Shown here in pieces: positions 6,268-12,882 of a stretch of 13,543 nucleotides of DNA. The DNA comes from JBBSGC01 sp038254525. GTDB taxonomy: Bacteria; Actinomycetota; Actinomycetes; Propionibacteriales; Nocardioidaceae. Numbering within the stretch: the first letter of the stretch is position 1; every line of letters begins with the position of its first letter. A program made the position numbers and the translations under genes. The stretch spans positions 1 through 13,543 of the forward strand of contig JBBSGC010000049.1 of NCBI GenBank assembly GCA_038254525.1. The letters are read 5' to 3'. Under the pieces are notes generated by a model, which saw nothing but the letters and a program-made list of their open reading frames with translations, was not told the DNA's origin and made no database searches.

Positions 6268-6927
6268 ATGGGCGGGTCAGGGGTGCCGAAGACAACCGGT
6301 GTCCGCGAGCCGACATCCGCCCCGACGGCACGCCTGTGGGGCCGCCACATCGCGTTGATGCTGCTCGGACCGGTGTCGTTGGCGATTGCCGGCAGCCGGC
6401 ACCCCGCGTACCTCAACGCGGACACGGCTGACTCCTGGCACACCCTCCACGTGGTGCTGCTCGTCTTGTTCCCGCTGCTCGCGGCGACCGTCTGGGTGCT
6501 GGTGCGGAGGTGGTGGTCCGGCCTCGACGGGCTGGTGGCAACCGCCGCCCGGATGCTGGCGCTCGCGTACGCGGTGTTCTACGGCGCCCTCGACGTGCTG
6601 GCCGGGATAGCGAACGGCGCAATAGTTCGCGATGCCGCATCCGGCGGCGGGGACGTCGCCGCACCTCGGCTGGAGCTGTTCCGTCAGGGCGACATGCTCG
6701 GCGCGGTCGGAACCTGGTCACTCTTGGGCGCCTTCGCGCTCACCGCCGTGCTCTATCTGCGGCACCACGGGATCGCGGCTGTCCCCGGCAGTGTGGTGCT
6801 GCTGGCCGCTGCCTACTCGTTTCGGACCAGCCACGTCTTCCCATGGCGCGGCGTGGTCACGATGCTCGCCTTCGGCGTCGGTGCGCTGCTGCTGGCGTTG
6901 CCCGAGCTCCGCCACCCCCCAGCGTGA
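6268..6927 (+). CDS. Conserved hypothetical six-helix membrane protein
   Basis: A 219-aa polytopic membrane protein that I do not recognise as a named family. A 22-residue Arg/Thr/Pro-rich N-terminus is followed by about six hydrophobic helices, near residues 25-43, 58-80, 90-115, 138-161, 166-183 and 194-213. Polar features include GSRHPAYLNADTADSW (42-57) in the first loop, ending in an aromatic-rich turn, GALDVLAGIANG in helix 3, and a conserved-looking SFRTSHVFPWRG in the loop before the last helix. An AGGGCAGG sequence lies about 10 nt before the ATG. The gene is divergent from the dehydrogenase operon across 135 nt and shares its regulatory region. It converges with the acyl-CoA dehydrogenase gene, with 72 nt between stops and no clear terminator. 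Confidence 0.75.
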   Translation: MGGSGVPKTTGVREPTSAPTARLWGRHIALMLLGPVSLAIAGSRHPAYLNADTADSWHTLHVVLLVLFPLLAATVWVLVRRWWSGLDGLVATAARMLALAYAVFYGALDVLAGIANGAIVRDAASGGGDVAAPRLELFRQGDMLGAVGTWSLLGAFALTAVLYLRHHGIAAVPGSVVLLAAAYSFRTSHVFPWRGVVTMLAFGVGALLLALPELRHPPA

Positions 6928-6999
6928 TGCCCCACCCGTCAACCCCAACATGTCACCGCCACACGTCACCCCCACATGGACGGTAGCTATGCGCCCCAG

Positions 7000-8190
7000 T
7001 CAGACGAACGCACCCTTGCCGGTGATCGCGCGACCCACGATCAACGAGTTGACCTCGCGGGATCCCTCGTAGCTGTAGAGCGCCTCGGCGTCGGCGAAGA
7101 AGCGGGCGACGCCGTGGTCGAGCAGGATGCCGTTGCCGCCCAGCAGCTCACGCGCCCAGGCCACCGTCTCCCGCATCCGGCTCGTGCAGTACGACTTCGC
7201 CAGCGCCGCCTGCTCGTCGCGGAAGACGCCGTCCTGCTGCAGCTGCGCCACCCGGACCACCATGCCCAGCGAGGCAGTGATGTTGCCCAGCATCCGGGCC
7301 AGCAGGTCCTGCACCAGCTGGAAGTGGCCGATCGGCCGGCCGAACTGGATCCGCTCCTGCGCATAGGCCACCGCCAGCTCGTACGCGCCGATCGAGCAAC
7401 CGACGGCCGACCAGGCGACCCCGCCGCGGGTCTGGCGGAGCACCACGCTGGTGTCCCGGAACGAGCGCGCGCCGGGCAGCCGGTTCACCTCCGGCACCCG
7501 CGCGCCGTCGAGCACGATGTCGGCGTTCTGCACAATGCGCAGCGCCAGCTTCCGCTCGATCTTGGTCGCGGTGAAGCCCGGGGTGTCCTTGTCGACGACG
7601 AAGCCCTTCACCTCGCCGTCCGCCACGTCTCGAGCCCAGATGACCGTCAGGTCGGCGAACGTCGCATTGCCTATCCACCGCTTCGCACCGTCGAGCACCC
7701 ACTCCTCGCCGTCGCGACGAGCCGTGGTGGCAAGTCCCCGGGCCACATCGGAGCCGTGCTCGGGCTCGGTCAGCCCGAACGCGCCGATGAGCTGGAGGCG
7801 GCGCATCGCCGGCAGCCAACGCTGCTGCTGCTCCGGTGAACCGCAGTGGTGGATGCTGCCCATGGCCAGGCCGTTGTGGACGCCGTAGAACGTGGCGATC
7901 GAGGTGTCGACGCGCGAGATCTCCAGGCCGATGAAGCCGGTCAGCAGCCGGCTCGCCGCTGGCCGATCGCCGTCGGCGTACGACAGCCCCATGATCCCGA
8001 GCTGGGCAAGTCCGGGCACAAGGTGATGCGGGAACTGCGCGTCGGCCCAGCACTGCTCGGCGACCGGCGCGACGTACTCCTCCATGAACGCCCGGGTGCG
8101 CAGAACGGTCTCCCACTCCTCCGGCTCGAGCAGCGAGCCGTAGCCGTAGAGGTCGGCGCTCAACAACGCGGGCGCAGTCGGTTCGGGCAT
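7000..8190 (-). CDS. Acyl-CoA dehydrogenase, glutaryl-CoA dehydrogenase clade
   Basis: A 396-aa FAD-dependent acyl-CoA dehydrogenase that oxidises an acyl-CoA thioester at C2-C3. FAD and substrate motifs are GAFGLTEPEHGSD (136-148) and KRWIGNATFADLTVIWAR (170-187). RIQFGRPIGHFQLVQ (280-294) and ELLGGNGILLDHGVAR (348-363) lie in the C-terminal helical domain. The catalytic base is expected to be Glu375 in YEGSREVNSLIVGRAITG, a layout matching glutaryl-CoA dehydrogenase. However, the GYRSAMS segment of that enzyme, whose Arg binds the glutaryl carboxylate, corresponds to SIATFYG (97-103) here, with Ala99 in place of the Arg. The substrate is therefore probably not glutaryl-CoA. The ATG at 8190 has AAGGGA 9 nt upstream and is preferred to one at 8223. 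It is 60 nt after the conserved hypothetical gene on the same strand. Confidence 0.9.
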   Translation of the reverse strand: MPEPTAPALLSADLYGYGSLLEPEEWETVLRTRAFMEEYVAPVAEQCWADAQFPHHLVPGLAQLGIMGLSYADGDRPAASRLLTGFIGLEISRVDTSIATFYGVHNGLAMGSIHHCGSPEQQQRWLPAMRRLQLIGAFGLTEPEHGSDVARGLATTARRDGEEWVLDGAKRWIGNATFADLTVIWARDVADGEVKGFVVDKDTPGFTATKIERKLALRIVQNADIVLDGARVPEVNRLPGARSFRDTSVVLRQTRGGVAWSAVGCSIGAYELAVAYAQERIQFGRPIGHFQLVQDLLARMLGNITASLGMVVRVAQLQQDGVFRDEQAALAKSYCTSRMRETVAWARELLGGNGILLDHGVARFFADAEALYSYEGSREVNSLIVGRAITGKGAFV

Positions 8191-8250
8191 GGCGTGGCAT
8201 CCCTTCGACGCAGGTGCGACCACCGTAGGCGCGTCGGCCGCGCACGCCCT

Positions 8251-8865
8251 TCAGCGCCGGCAATCGTCGTCGGCCACCGTGGTGACCACGTCGGTGACCG
8301 ACGGCATGGCCGGTGTCGAGCCGAAGCCGAAGTGCACCGGCGGTCGGACCGGCCGCAGGTCGCCGAGGTCCTTCCCCCGCCAGGTGCCGGCCACGGCGGT
8401 GACCCGGTGCAGGTCGGTGGCGGCGTACCACTCCTGCCTGCCGGCACCTGCACTCCCGCGGGTACGCACGCCGCGCAGGACGATCCGGGCCACCGGGTCG
8501 ACGATCCCGGCCCAGGTGGCGGTGCCGGCGACCCGCCGGGGCACGAGCCGCAGGAGGCTCCCGATGACCGGACGGGTGCCGACGTCCACGCACACCTGCA
8601 GCGGTCCCGCGTCGACTCGCCAGACCGTCGGACCGGTCGTCACGCGCACCGGCGTCCGGCAGACCTCGTCGAAGGAGTACGTCGCGCCCACGAACTCCGC
8701 CACGCGGTCGTCTGGAGCGAGCAGGACCCGGTGGTCATCGGCCTGCTCCACCATGACGTCGGCGAACGGCCCCCACGGCGAACGCACCCAGCGTCCGATC
8801 ACCAGGCGAACTCCGCTGGCGGTCCCCACGCCCGCGATCTGCCCCTCGAAGCGGTGGCGCCCCAC
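8251..8865 (-). CDS. Conserved hypothetical protein, 204 aa, coupled to the antiporter
   Basis: A soluble protein of unknown function. No catalytic motif is recognised. It starts at GTG 8865, GRHRFEGQIAGVGTASGVR, preceded by GGGGG and only 4 nt after the TGA of the antiporter gene, so translation is probably coupled. It continues with beta-rich segments: WVRSPWGPFADVMVEQ, a short EFVGATYSFDEV block, DAGPLQVCVDVGTRPVIG, and a C-terminal EWYAATDLHRVTAVAGTWRGKDLGDLRP region with a conserved-looking His/Gly pattern. No signal peptide or transmembrane helix is seen. The longer frame upstream lies inside the antiporter gene and reads as Cys/Trp-rich noise, supporting the GTG start. The acyl-CoA dehydrogenase follows after 60 nt. 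I recall similar proteins in actinobacteria but no assigned role. Confidence 0.75.
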   Translation of the reverse strand: MGRHRFEGQIAGVGTASGVRLVIGRWVRSPWGPFADVMVEQADDHRVLLAPDDRVAEFVGATYSFDEVCRTPVRVTTGPTVWRVDAGPLQVCVDVGTRPVIGSLLRLVPRRVAGTATWAGIVDPVARIVLRGVRTRGSAGAGRQEWYAATDLHRVTAVAGTWRGKDLGDLRPVRPPVHFGFGSTPAMPSVTDVVTTVADDDCRR

Positions 8866-8869
8866 GCGC

Positions 8870-10342
8870 TCAGCCCCCGTCGGGAGCGCGGAACACCCGG
8901 TCCACATCGGCGCCGTGCCCGGTCTCGACCAGTACCAGCACCCGGTCGCCGGCGCCGAGCACGGTGTCGCCGCGTACCTGCAGCAGCTCACCGTCGCGGC
9001 TCACGATGCTGATCCACGCCTCCTCACCGACCGGCAGGCCGGCGATCGTGCTGCCATCGGCCGGTGAGCCGACCGCGATGTCGTACTCGCGCAGCCCGTG
9101 CGGCTCGTGCTGCAGCCGCATGCCGAGCGCCCACGGCTCGGGCTGAACGGTGCGGACGGGCAGCCCGACCCGGTCGGCAACGGTGGGCACCAGACCACCC
9201 TGCACGACCACCGAGATCGCCACGACGACGACGACGATGCCGAAGAGACGAGGCGCCTCGGGCTGGTCCGAGGTGAGGATGAAGCTGCCGAGCAGGATCG
9301 GCACCGCGCCCTTCAGCCCGGCCCACAAGATGAAGACCCGTTCGTTGCGGCGAAGGTCGAGCGGCGCGATCACCAGGCCGACCAGCACCGGGCGTACGAC
9401 CAGGGCGAGCGCCATGGCGAGGGCGAGGCCGACCAGCCATACCTTCGGGTCGGCGAGGGTGTGCAGCTGCACGCTCAGACCGAGCAAGGCGAACGCGACG
9501 ATCTCTCCCAAGCTCGCCAGCGAGGCATGGAACCGCTCGATCTCCCGCTTGTACGGGGCTCGCGCGTCGCCGACGACTACACCGGCGACGAACACCGCGA
9601 GGAAGCCGGAGCCGCCGACCGCGGTCGTCGCCCCGAAGATCAGCCCGACACCGGCCAGCACGGCCAGCGGGTAGAGCCCCTCGCTGGGCAGACCGACGCG
9701 GCGCATGAGGACGAGCAACGCCTTGCCGCCGAGCCAGCCCGCGGCCGCGCCGAGGCCGAGCTGGAGAGCGAATGCGGCCAGCCCGCCGGCGACGGTGCCG
9801 AGGCCGGCGTCGCTGCCGGCCGACAGCAGCACGAGCAGCAGCGCGATGCCGACCGGGTCGTTGGCGCCGGACTCCCCTTCCAGCAGCGTGCCGGCACGAC
9901 CAGTGACCTCACGTCGCCCGAGCACCGCGAACACGACGGCCGGGTCGGTGGGCGATAGCGCGGTAGCCAACAGCAGCGACGGCAACCAGTCGAAACCGAA
10001 GATCTGGTGCGCCAGCACCGCCAGGGCCGCCGCGGTGACCAGCGTTCCGGCGACCCCGAGCCACACGATCGCCACTGCGTTACGTCGAAACGTCGGCCAG
10101 CCGATGTCCACGCCACCGTTGAAGAGGATGAGGACCAGCGCGACAGTGACGGCGTGCTGGACCGCCACCGTGGACAGCCGGCCCAGGTTGGGGAAGAGGT
10201 CGGACAGCACGGCGGCGCCGACGAGGAAGAAGGCGGGAGCCGGCACCCGCACGCGCTCGCTCACCCGGTTGGACAGCACCGCCAGCAACAGCCCGAGCGC
10301 CACGGCGGCCACGACCAGCCCGAAAACCTCGGTGTCGTGCAA
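8870..10342 (-). CDS. Potassium/proton (CPA1-type) antiporter with C-terminal RCK_C domain
   Basis: A 490-aa monovalent cation/proton antiporter of the CPA1 family (NhaP2/KhaP type), with about 12 membrane helices to residue 385. Key membrane residues are the TDP motif in ALSPTDPAVVF (128-138) and the ion-binding Asn161-Asp162 in EGESGANDPVGIAL, diagnostic of electroneutral CPA1 exchangers. After the membrane part, residues about 405-480 form an RCK_C (TrkA-C) domain (IAVGSPADGSTIAGLPVG, then GDTVLGAGDRVLVLVE) that probably binds a small ligand controlling transport. The start is TTG at 10342, with a GGCGGTGA sequence upstream; no ATG or GTG alternative upstream in frame is visible. The stop lies 4 nt before the next gene. 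Na+ versus K+ preference cannot be read from sequence. Confidence 0.9.
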   Translation of the reverse strand: MHDTEVFGLVVAAVALGLLLAVLSNRVSERVRVPAPAFFLVGAAVLSDLFPNLGRLSTVAVQHAVTVALVLILFNGGVDIGWPTFRRNAVAIVWLGVAGTLVTAAALAVLAHQIFGFDWLPSLLLATALSPTDPAVVFAVLGRREVTGRAGTLLEGESGANDPVGIALLLVLLSAGSDAGLGTVAGGLAAFALQLGLGAAAGWLGGKALLVLMRRVGLPSEGLYPLAVLAGVGLIFGATTAVGGSGFLAVFVAGVVVGDARAPYKREIERFHASLASLGEIVAFALLGLSVQLHTLADPKVWLVGLALAMALALVVRPVLVGLVIAPLDLRRNERVFILWAGLKGAVPILLGSFILTSDQPEAPRLFGIVVVVVAISVVVQGGLVPTVADRVGLPVRTVQPEPWALGMRLQHEPHGLREYDIAVGSPADGSTIAGLPVGEEAWISIVSRDGELLQVRGDTVLGAGDRVLVLVETGHGADVDRVFRAPDGG

Positions 10343-10413
10343 CGGGTCACCGCCGTCGGTCAGCTCCGGTGCAGCCTCCGAGGACGCACGCAGGATGTCG
10401 AGGTGGCCATTGT

Positions 10414-10431
10414 GACGGCTAGATGGCCGTC
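10414..10431. repeat. Inverted repeat in the spacer before the antiporter gene
   Basis: GACGGC-TAGATG-GCCGTC is a perfect 6-bp stem with a 6-nt loop in the 123-nt gap between the VOC gene and the antiporter gene. It may be part of the VOC termination region or an operator for the antiporter gene. Confidence 0.4.
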
Positions 10432-10440
10432 GACCGGCTA

Positions 10441-10460
10441 GGTGCCCGACATCGGGCGCC
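10441..10460 (-). terminator. Strong hairpin after the VOC gene
   Basis: Positions 10441-10460 form an almost perfect inverted repeat, GGTGCCCGACATCGGGCGCC. It has a core of 6 bp and outer pairs interrupted by one mismatch on the minus strand. It begins 5 nt after the VOC stop codon (10466-10468) on the minus strand and is the best terminator candidate in the window, though no U-run follows. Confidence 0.5.
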
Positions 10461-10465
10461 GACGT

Positions 10466-10972
10466 TCAGCTCACCGGGACGGAGACGCCGACACCACCCA
10501 GCGTGCTCCCGCCGTAGCGGCGCTTTGCCGCGGCCAGGTCGAGCGGCGCGGTCATCGGCCGGGAGGCGCCGTCGAGCTCGTCGGCCGGCACCAACCACGA
10601 CACCTCGAACTCGATGCCGTCGGGGTCGTGCGCGTAGACGGCCTTCGTCGAACCGTGGTCCGAGGCACCTATCAGGGCGCCAACCTCCGCCAGGCCCTGC
10701 ATGATCCGCTCGAGCTCGTCCAGCGTGTCGACCTCCCAGGCGAGGTGGTACAGGCCGACTGTGCTCCGTCCAGCGGTGCTGTCCCCGGCCGCCGAGCCGA
10801 TCGCGAACAGACCCAGGTCGTGGTCGTTGCTGCTGCTCTCCGCCTGCAGGAACGCGGCCTGCCCCGGAATCTGGGTCACGGGTCGAAAGCCCAACACCGA
10901 GCCGTAGAAGTCGACGCTCCGCTCGACGTCGCGGACGTACAGGACGGCGTGGTTGAGACGCTGGACCGGCAT
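10466..10972 (-). CDS. VOC family (glyoxalase/extradiol dioxygenase fold) protein
   Basis: A 168-aa metalloenzyme-fold protein of the vicinal oxygen chelate superfamily. The first module begins LNHAVLYVRDVERSVDFYGSV, with likely metal ligand His8. The second holds GLYHLAWEVDTLDEL (His76) and AVYAHDPDGIEFEVSW with an acidic ligand at Glu121 or Glu123. This is the pattern of a catechol-2,3-dioxygenase-like or glyoxalase-like protein; the substrate is not determined. A basic 30-residue tail follows the second module. The ATG at 10972 is preceded by AGGGAG at 6 nt. The frame continues upstream, but that part is Arg-rich and reads as non-coding. The gene appears to be a separate transcription unit, with a strong hairpin after it and a 12-bp palindrome upstream. 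Confidence 0.88.
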   Translation of the reverse strand: MPVQRLNHAVLYVRDVERSVDFYGSVLGFRPVTQIPGQAAFLQAESSSNDHDLGLFAIGSAAGDSTAGRSTVGLYHLAWEVDTLDELERIMQGLAEVGALIGASDHGSTKAVYAHDPDGIEFEVSWLVPADELDGASRPMTAPLDLAAAKRRYGGSTLGGVGVSVPVS

Positions 10973-10990
10973 GGCGAACTCCCTGACTCG

Positions 10991-11002
10991 TTGACGAATC
11001 AA
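10991..11002. promoter_or_regulatory. TTGA-N4-TCAA inverted motif upstream of the VOC gene
   Basis: TTGACGAATCAA sits 18-30 nt upstream of the VOC start codon, close to where a regulator would block transcription or ribosome loading. The arms are only 4 bp, so it is weak evidence for an operator. Confidence 0.25.
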
Positions 11003-11032
11003 GCGTACGCGGCGGTCGTCAGCTGCTGGATA

Positions 11033-11044
11033 GGGTGCGCACCC
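11033..11044. promoter_or_regulatory. 12-bp perfect palindrome upstream of the VOC gene
   Basis: GGGTGCGCACCC is fully self-complementary and lies 60-72 nt upstream of the VOC start codon, in the 199-nt gap after DUF445. It is a plausible dimer-binding site but could be chance in GC-rich DNA. Confidence 0.35.
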
Positions 11045-11105
11045 CTCCCCGGCCCACTGAGCGACGGGAAACTGCCCACGCCGGCGGCGTCCCGTGCGCA
11101 TGTTC

Positions 11106-11119
11106 CCGTCTTTCGACGG
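11106..11119 (-). terminator. GNRA-capped hairpin downstream of DUF445
   Basis: On the minus strand this reads CCGTC-GAAA-GACGG, a 5-bp stem closed by a stable GAAA tetraloop, about 50 nt after the DUF445 stop. It is a candidate terminator or processed 3' end. Confidence 0.35.
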
Positions 11120-11157
11120 CGAGCCGAGCCCGCACCCGCGGACGGCTTGAGCGGCGA

Positions 11158-11169
11158 GCCCGAAGGGGC
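11158..11169 (-). terminator. Short hairpin directly after the DUF445 stop
   Basis: GCCC-4 nt-GGGC on the minus strand lies 2 nt after the DUF445 stop codon. The 4-bp stem is too short to be convincing alone, but together with the hairpin at 11106-11119 it could end the DUF445 transcript. Confidence 0.25.
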
Positions 11170-11171
11170 GG

Positions 11172-12422
11172 TCAGCGCAGCACGGTCAGCGTGTGGATGA
11201 GGAGCCCGACCAGTCCGCCGACGATCGTGCCGTTAATCCGGATGAACTGCAGGTCCCGACCGACGTGCAGCTCGATCCGGCGGGCGGCCTCTTCGCCGTC
11301 CCACCGTTGGATCGTCTCGGTGATGACGGTGGTCAGCTCCGCGCCGTAGGTGTTGACGACGTGCACGGCGAAGTCTTCGGCGTAGCCGTCAGTACGCTTG
11401 CGCAGCGCCTCGTCGGTGACCAGTCGCTGTGCGAATGCAGTCAGCTCGGCGACACCCCGCGCGCGCAGCCGGCTGTGGGGATCGTCGAGCGTGACCACGA
11501 GCGCCCGGCGCAGGGCGTTCCACAGTGCCGTCGCGGTCGTGACCACCTGTGGCTGGCTCAGCAACCGGCGCTTGAGCCGCTCGGCGCGCTCGATGGTGCC
11601 AGGGTCATTCTGGAGGTCGGTGGCCAGCTGGGCGAGCAGCTCGTCCAGAGCCCTACGGGCCTCATGGCGGGGGTCGTCGAGGATCTCGGCGATCCACGCG
11701 ACGGCCTCCACGTGCAGCCGCTCGGCAACCCGCTCGTCGAGCCACTGTGGCGACCACCACGGCGCCCGGGCGCCCACCACGTCGACGACCACGTCGCCGT
11801 GGGCGCTCAGCCATCGGTGCCCCTCGGCGAGCGCCAGGTCGACCAGGCCCCGATGGGCGCCGTCGTGGACCACTTCCTGCAGGAGCTGGCCGGCGACAAC
11901 GCTGAGTGGCTCGTCCATGAGCCTCGGCAGCAGCTCGTTGCCCATCAGGGCGGCGACGTCGTCGTCACGAACCCGCAAGAGCCCGGCGCGGAACAGCTTC
12001 GCGGTCTCGTCGACGACCCGGGAGCTGTGCGCGGGATCGGAGAGCCAGCGGCCCGCTCGGGTGCTCACCTGCGCCGCCGCCATCCGGTCGCGAACCACCG
12101 ACTCGGTGAGGAAGTTCTCGGTGAAGAAGTCCCGGAGGCTGCGCGCCAGGGTGTCCTTGCGGGTAGGGATGATCGCGGTGTGCGGAATCGGCAGGCCCAG
12201 GGGGTGCCGGAAGAGCGCCGTCACCGCGAACCAGTCGGCGACCGCACCCACCATCGCCGCCTCGGCGGTCGCGTTCACGAAGCCCCAACCGCCGCCGCGA
12301 CCGACGGTGAGCGTGAAGACGGCTGCAGCGAAGAGCAGGAGGCTCACCGCGACCGTACGCATGCGTCGCAGTCCCCGTCGGCGCGCTGCGTCCGCGGACG
12401 CGTCCGGCGGCATGCTGGTCAT
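11172..12422 (-). CDS. DUF445 domain membrane-anchored protein
   Basis: A 416-aa protein of the DUF445 family, whose function is unknown. A basic N-terminus (RRRGLRRMR) leads to a hydrophobic segment (about 23-42), then the family hallmark GAVADWFAVTALFRHPLGLPIP and HTAIIPTRKD (59-90). A long, charged helical stretch (about 95-385) rich in Arg, Glu and Ala follows, with likely coiled-coil character. A C-terminal transmembrane helix (INGTIVGGLVGLLIHTLTV) ends the protein, so the helical part is held between two membrane anchors. The length is typical for the family. The ATG at 12422 is taken as start, with GGGACGG upstream; a second ATG nine bases later has no ribosome binding site. A structured 151-bp element lies 77 nt upstream and could be in its leader. 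It is the only gene of its transcription unit. Confidence 0.9.
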   Translation of the reverse strand: MTSMPPDASADAARRRGLRRMRTVAVSLLLFAAAVFTLTVGRGGGWGFVNATAEAAMVGAVADWFAVTALFRHPLGLPIPHTAIIPTRKDTLARSLRDFFTENFLTESVVRDRMAAAQVSTRAGRWLSDPAHSSRVVDETAKLFRAGLLRVRDDDVAALMGNELLPRLMDEPLSVVAGQLLQEVVHDGAHRGLVDLALAEGHRWLSAHGDVVVDVVGARAPWWSPQWLDERVAERLHVEAVAWIAEILDDPRHEARRALDELLAQLATDLQNDPGTIERAERLKRRLLSQPQVVTTATALWNALRRALVVTLDDPHSRLRARGVAELTAFAQRLVTDEALRKRTDGYAEDFAVHVVNTYGAELTTVITETIQRWDGEEAARRIELHVGRDLQFIRINGTIVGGLVGLLIHTLTVLR

Positions 12423-12499
12423 GGCCGTCCCGACCGTACACGTCGGGCCACCTCGCGCGGCCTCCGTTGGTCAGGTCCCGTGGGGTTGTACCTGCCTAG

Positions 12500-12650
12500 A
12501 TGACGGCGGAAGCCTGGACGGGTTTAGGAGATAGCCACGCACCCCAAGTTCGAGACAGCACGCCTCCACCGAAGTGGCCACAGCGAGCGATGGTCACCCA
12601 AGCACCGTTGAAACGGGTTGCCCGCTGTCCTCCGGGCTCTTTGCCGTCAT
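12500..12650. other. 151-bp structured element with 8-bp terminal inverted repeats (leader RNA or miniature mobile element)
   Basis: The stretch begins with ATGACGGC and ends with GCCGTCAT, a perfect 8-bp inverted pair. Inside are nested stems GGAG/CTCC (12527-12530 with 12630-12633) and GACAGC/GCTGTC (12554-12559 with 12624-12629). These enclose hairpins CCAC-4-GTGG (12566-12577) and CCGT-4-ACGG (12605-12616). On the minus strand the first hairpin is a C(UUCG)G tetraloop. The second hairpin competes with CGGG-TTG-CCCG (12614-12624), giving two exclusive folds. The local composition and the absence of any protein family in six frames mark it off from neighbouring genes. In minus orientation it ends 77 nt before the DUF445 start codon, so it could be a leader. 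Its symmetrical ends also fit a MITE-like insertion, but no target duplication is visible. I do not recognise the RNA or element family. Confidence 0.5.
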
Positions 12651-12655
12651 ACGTC

Positions 12656-12880
12656 GTGGATGCACGACGGCCAAGACCGCAGGAGGCGCGCGCGGTCGCC
12701 GAGCTGGTGCCGCGCGCCCGCGAAGCCGGTGCTGCCGAGGCGTTCCCCGCACCGCGAGACGTCGATGCGTTGCTAAGCCACCCGGACGCCACGGACAACA
12801 CGATGCTCTGGTGGTCCGGCGGCGACCTTGTGGCGTGGTCGCTCGCCCAGCCGACGCTCGGAAACGTGCTGTTCGGCGCT
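12656..12880 (+). pseudogene. N-terminal fragment of a GNAT-like acetyltransferase
   Basis: The frame reads VDARRPRPQEARAVAELVPRA, then EAFPAPRDVDALLSHPD and MLWWSGGDLVAWSLAQP. This is the order expected for the first part of a GNAT protein: a substrate-binding alpha helix after the first strand, a mid loop, then the WxxxGDLVAW second-strand region. The acetyl-CoA-binding half (motif A, Q/R-x-x-G-x-G/A) is missing. After about 12880 the frame continues only as the opposite strand of the epimerase gene. No ATG with a ribosome binding site precedes it; the only upstream open frame passes through the 151-bp element. It is best read as a gene remnant truncated at both ends, perhaps by whatever created the adjoining element. 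The family assignment is tentative. Confidence 0.4.
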
Positions 12881-12882
12881 GC

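Noticed and set aside
6928..6999. Repeated CACGTCACCCCCACATG-like segments between the convergent genes
   Set aside because: The sequence is only loosely repetitive, with no stem able to form a convincing terminator.
9216..9240. GAC/CGA repeat stretch near 9216-9240
   Set aside because: It is the opposite strand of a Val-rich transmembrane helix in the antiporter gene (VVVVVA), so it is explained by protein composition.
12543..12560. AAGTTCGAGAC-like sequence resembling a tRNA T-arm
   Set aside because: No matching acceptor, D-arm or anticodon arm is present, and the stretch lies inside the structured 151-bp element.
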